Position numbers and translations under genes: made by a program
Assembly (NCBI RefSeq): GCF_002939185.1
Contig: NZ_POVL01000004.1
Location: 1 to 64,000 of the forward strand
Direction of reading: 5' to 3'
Length of the DNA: 64,000 nucleotides
Source of the DNA: Enterobacter sichuanensis
Lineage (GTDB): Bacteria; Pseudomonadota; Gammaproteobacteria; Enterobacterales; Enterobacteriaceae
Shown here: positions 61,124 to 64,000 of the stretch, piece by piece
Layout of the letters: each line of letters opens with the position of its first letter
How positions within the stretch are numbered: the first letter of the stretch is position 1
The notes under the pieces: model-generated
Told to the model about the DNA's origin: nothing
Database searches by the model: none
The model's input: the letters and a program-made list of their open reading frames with translations, nothing else

Positions 61124-63481
61124 GTGGCGCAGGCGCAAGAAGGCTTTTTACTGACCCGACACTGGCGGGATACCCCCCAGGGCACTGAAGTTGAATTCTG
61201 GCTGGCAACGGACAACGGCCCGCTGCAGGTCACGCTGCCCCCACAGGAGTCCGTAGCGTTTATTCCTGAAGCGCATGTCGGGAAAGTAAAGCAGTTGCTG
61301 CGCGGCGAAAACGGCTGGCGTTTGACGCCGCTTGAACTGAAAGACTTCCACCGTCAGCCGGTTTTCGGCCTCTACTGCCGCGCACATCGCCAGCTGATGC
61401 GCTATGAAAAACTGCTTCGTGAAGCGGGCGTGACGCTCTACGAAGCCGATATCCGCCCACCTGAACGCTTTCTGATGGAGCGGTTTATTACCGCTCCCGT
61501 CTGGGTCGATGGCTCATTGCAAAACGGCAAAATTAGCAACGCGCGCCTGAAGCCGAACCCGCACTACCGCCCGCCGCTAAAATGGGTGTCGCTGGATATC
61601 GAAACCACCCGCCACGGTGAACTGTACTGCATCGGTCTTGAAGGCTGCGGCGATCGCGTTGTCTATATGCTTGGGCCGCCGAACGGTGATGCCTCCGCGC
61701 TGGATTTCCGGCTTGAGTATGTTAACAGCCGGCCACAGCTGCTGGAGAAGCTCAACCAGTGGTTTGCCGACTACGATCCCGACGTCCTGATCGGCTGGAA
61801 CGTGGTACAGTTCGACCTGCGCGTACTGCAAAAACACGCCGAGCGGTATCGCATCCCGCTGATGCTCGGGCGCGGCAACAACGAGCTGGAGTGGCGCGAA
61901 CACGGTTTTAAAAACGGCGTCTTCTTCGCCCAGGCGACTGGCCGCCTGATTATCGACGGCATTGAGGCGCTGAAATCCGCCTTCTGGAACTTCTCTTCCT
62001 TCTCCCTTGAAGCGGTCGCACAGGAGCTGCTTGGCGAGGGCAAATCCATTGACAACCCCTGGGACAGAATGGATGAGATTGACCGGCGCTTTAATGAAGA
62101 TAAACCGGCGCTCGCCACCTATAACCTGAAAGATTGCGAGCTGGTCACGCAGATTTTCCACAAAACCGAGATCATGCCCTTTCTGCTGGAGCGTGCGACG
62201 GTGAACGGTCTTGCGGCTGACAGGCACGGCGGCTCCGTGGCGGCCTTTAGCCACCTCTACTTCCCCCGGATGCACCGGGCAGGCTATGTCGCCCCTAACC
62301 TCGGCGAGGTGCCGCCGCAGGCCAGCCCTGGCGGCTACGTTATGGATTCCAGGCCAGGACTGTATGACTCCGTTCTGGTGCTCGATTACAAAAGCCTCTA
62401 TCCGTCGATTATCCGCACCTTTCTGATCGATCCCGTCGGGTTGATTGAGGGCATGGCCCAGCCGGATGATGAACACAGCACAGAAGGCTTCCTCGGCGCC
62501 CGCTTCTCGAGGGAAAAACACTGCCTGCCTGACATTGTGGGAAATATCTGGCATGGCCGCGACGAGGCAAAGCGCCACGGCAACAAGCCACTCTCACAGG
62601 CGCTGAAAATCATCATGAATGCCTTTTACGGTGTGCTGGGCACCAGCGCCTGTCGCTTCTTCGACCCACGGCTAGCTTCCTCGATCACCATGCGCGGGCA
62701 CGAGATTATGCGCCAGACCAAAGCGCTGATTGAATCTCAGGGCTATGACGTTATCTATGGCGACACGGACTCCACTTTTGTGTGGCTTAAGGGCGTGCAT
62801 TCAGAAGAGGACGCCGCGCACATCGGCAAAACGCTGGTCGAATTCGTGAACGGCTGGTGGCAGGAGCATTTGCAAAAAGCGCGGTTAACCAGCGCGCTGG
62901 AGCTGGAATTTGAAACCCATTTCGCCCGCTTTTTAATGCCCACGATTCGCGGGACCGAACAGGGCAGCAAGAAGCGCTACGCCGGATTGATTCAGGAAGG
63001 CGACACGCAGCGGATGGTCTTTAAAGGGCTGGAGACCGTACGTACCGACTGGACGCCCCTGGCGCAGCAGTTCCAGCAAACGCTCTATCTGCGGGTGTTT
63101 CGCAATGAGCCCTATCAGGATTACGTGCGCGAGACGATAGCCAGCCTGATGGCGGGTGAGCTTGACGCACAGCTGGTCTATCGCAAGCGCCTGCGCCGCC
63201 CGCTCGCAGAGTACCAGCGTAACGTCCCTCCCCACGTTCGCGCCGCGCGGCTGGCGGATGAAGAAAACGTGCGCCGGGGTCGTGCACCGCAGTATCAGAA
63301 CCGGGGAACCATTAAATATGTCTGGACGATTAACGGCCCGGAACCTGTGGATTATCAACACTCTCCTCTGGATTACGATCACTATCTGACGCGTCAGCTT
63401 CAGCCCGTCGCAGACGGAATTTTGCCCTTCATCGACGACGATTTTGCTACACTGGTTACAGGGCAACTTGGCCTATTTTGA
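61124..63481 (+). CDS. polB: DNA polymerase II
   Basis: SOS-induced family B polymerase used in replication restart and some translesion synthesis. The 785-residue protein starts at a GTG, as in E. coli. It has the proofreading exonuclease motifs ([21 protein letters not shown]) and polymerase motifs [12 protein letters not shown] (A), [12 protein letters not shown] (B) and [10 protein letters not shown] (C), then KKRYAGL. The LexA box lies upstream. C-terminal GQLGLF matches the beta-clamp binding tail. Two residues longer than E. coli. Confidence 0.97.
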   Translation: MAQAQEGFLLTRHWRDTPQGTEVEFWLATDNGPLQVTLPPQESVAFIPEAHVGKVKQLLRGENGWRLTPLELKDFHRQPVFGLYCRAHRQLMRYEKLLREAGVTLYEADIRPPERFLMERFITAPVWVDGSLQNGKISNARLKPNPHYRPPLKWVSLDIETTRHGELYCIGLEGCGDRVVYMLGPPNGDASALDFRLEYVNSRPQLLEKLNQWFADYDPDVLIGWNVVQFDLRVLQKHAERYRIPLMLGRGNNELEWREHGFKNGVFFAQATGRLIIDGIEALKSAFWNFSSFSLEAVAQELLGEGKSIDNPWDRMDEIDRRFNEDKPALATYNLKDCELVTQIFHKTEIMPFLLERATVNGLAADRHGGSVAAFSHLYFPRMHRAGYVAPNLGEVPPQASPGGYVMDSRPGLYDSVLVLDYKSLYPSIIRTFLIDPVGLIEGMAQPDDEHSTEGFLGARFSREKHCLPDIVGNIWHGRDEAKRHGNKPLSQALKIIMNAFYGVLGTSACRFFDPRLASSITMRGHEIMRQTKALIESQGYDVIYGDTDSTFVWLKGVHSEEDAAHIGKTLVEFVNGWWQEHLQKARLTSALELEFETHFARFLMPTIRGTEQGSKKRYAGLIQEGDTQRMVFKGLETVRTDWTPLAQQFQQTLYLRVFRNEPYQDYVRETIASLMAGELDAQLVYRKRLRRPLAEYQRNVPPHVRAARLADEENVRRGRAPQYQNRGTIKYVWTINGPEPVDYQHSPLDYDHYLTRQLQPVADGILPFIDDDFATLVTGQLGLF

Positions 63482-63608
63482 CGCGTGACGAAATGGCTGC
63501 CATCCAGTACCATAGCGCCCTTTCCATTCCCGGACCCATTTTTCGATGACCGTCTTTTTTGACGGGGTCGAACTATTGCCTGCAATTAAAGATTAGAGCC
63601 GAACAACT

Positions 63609-64000
63609 ATGCCTTTTACACTTGGTCAACGCTGGATCAGCGATACAGAAAGCGAACTTGGATTGGGAACCGTCGTTGCTGTCGATGCGCGTATGGTTAC
63701 CCTCCTCTTCCCCGCCACCGGTGAAAACCGCCTGTACGCTCGCAATGACTCCCCTGTGACCCGCGTAATGTTTAATCCGGGTGACACCGTGACCAGCCAT
63801 GATGGCTGGCAGCTCAAGATTGAAGACGTAAAAGAAGAGAATGGACTGCTCGCCTACATTGGCACTCGCCTGGATACTGACGAGACCAATGTCGTCCTGC
63901 GTGAAGTGCTGCTCGACAGCAAACTGGTTTTCAGCAAACCGCAGGATCGCCTGTTTGCCGGGCAAATCGATCGAATGGACCGCTTCTCGCTGCGCTATCG
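63609..64000 (+). CDS. rapA: RNA polymerase recycling factor RapA (N-terminal part, cut by window edge)
   Basis: Swi2/Snf2-type ATPase that binds RNA polymerase and helps recycle it. Only the first 130 codons are inside the window: [20 protein letters not shown] through [17 protein letters not shown], the Tudor-like N-terminal domains (formerly HepA). The ATPase motifs lie beyond the right edge. It begins 127 bp after polB; no strong terminator was resolved in that gap. Confidence 0.93.
   Translation, partial: MPFTLGQRWISDTESELGLGTVVAVDARMVTLLFPATGENRLYARNDSPVTRVMFNPGDTVTSHDGWQLKIEDVKEENGLLAYIGTRLDTDETNVVLREVLLDSKLVFSKPQDRLFAGQIDRMDRFSLRY

Overview
The window is an enterobacterial chromosome segment carrying an AT-rich genomic island. 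From about 9.3 kb to the end, gene order matches the E. coli ppdD-to-rapA region: ppdD-hofB-hofC, guaC, coaE-zapD-yacG, mutT, secA-secM-lpxC, the complete mraZ-to-ftsZ division and cell-wall cluster, cra, ilvIH, leuO/leuLABCD, setA/sgrS/sgrR, thiBPQ, yabI, araC/araBAD, polB, rapA. The proteins are close to, but distinct from, their E. coli counterparts. A 50-residue SgrT beginning MKRST, a 281-residue AraC and a LeuL ending in LAGEIQR point to Enterobacter or a near relative (Lelliottia, Klebsiella); the species cannot be fixed by eye.

Island (1 to about 9304). Base composition and codon use differ sharply from the rest. It runs off the left edge. It carries: (i) a rightward cassette with the C-terminus of a probable AAA/OLD-like ATPase, a D12-class adenine-N6 DNA methyltransferase and a membrane-anchored coiled-coil protein, which looks like a defence-type module; (ii) a small serine resolvase with a res-like array of inverted repeats but no transposase; (iii) two small Sec-exported proteins and one inner-membrane protein, none recognised; (iv) almost 1 kb without a convincing gene but with many inverted repeats; (v) a P-loop helicase-like protein; (vi) a large serine integrase. 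The integrase starts 41 bp from the junction, where the island has cut the type IV prepilin gene ppdD inside its conserved N-terminal coding sequence. The remaining ppdD lacks its start, leader and prepilin peptidase site; hofB and hofC downstream are intact.

Core, 9.7 to 37 kb. The convergent hofBC/guaC pair is followed by coaE-zapD-yacG facing mutT. The leftward dcw cluster then runs mraZ, rsmH, ftsL, ftsI, murE, murF, mraY, murD, ftsW, murG, murC, ddlB, ftsQ, ftsA, ftsZ, lpxC, secM, secA, mutT with mostly overlapping or 1-2 nt junctions. The Pmra promoter and MraZ boxes sit at its head. secM keeps its arrest motif ahead of secA.

Core, 37 to 64 kb. cra; ilvIH; leuO divergent from the attenuated leu operon; a PndA/Hok-like toxin gene (47925-48077) between leuD and setA; setA with the sugar-stress RNA SgrS/SgrT and its activator SgrR; a TPP riboswitch ahead of thiBPQ; yabI; the araC/araBAD arabinose regulon with its CRP and araI sites; a LexA box ahead of polB; and the start of rapA. 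No tRNA, rRNA, CRISPR array or IS transposase was found.
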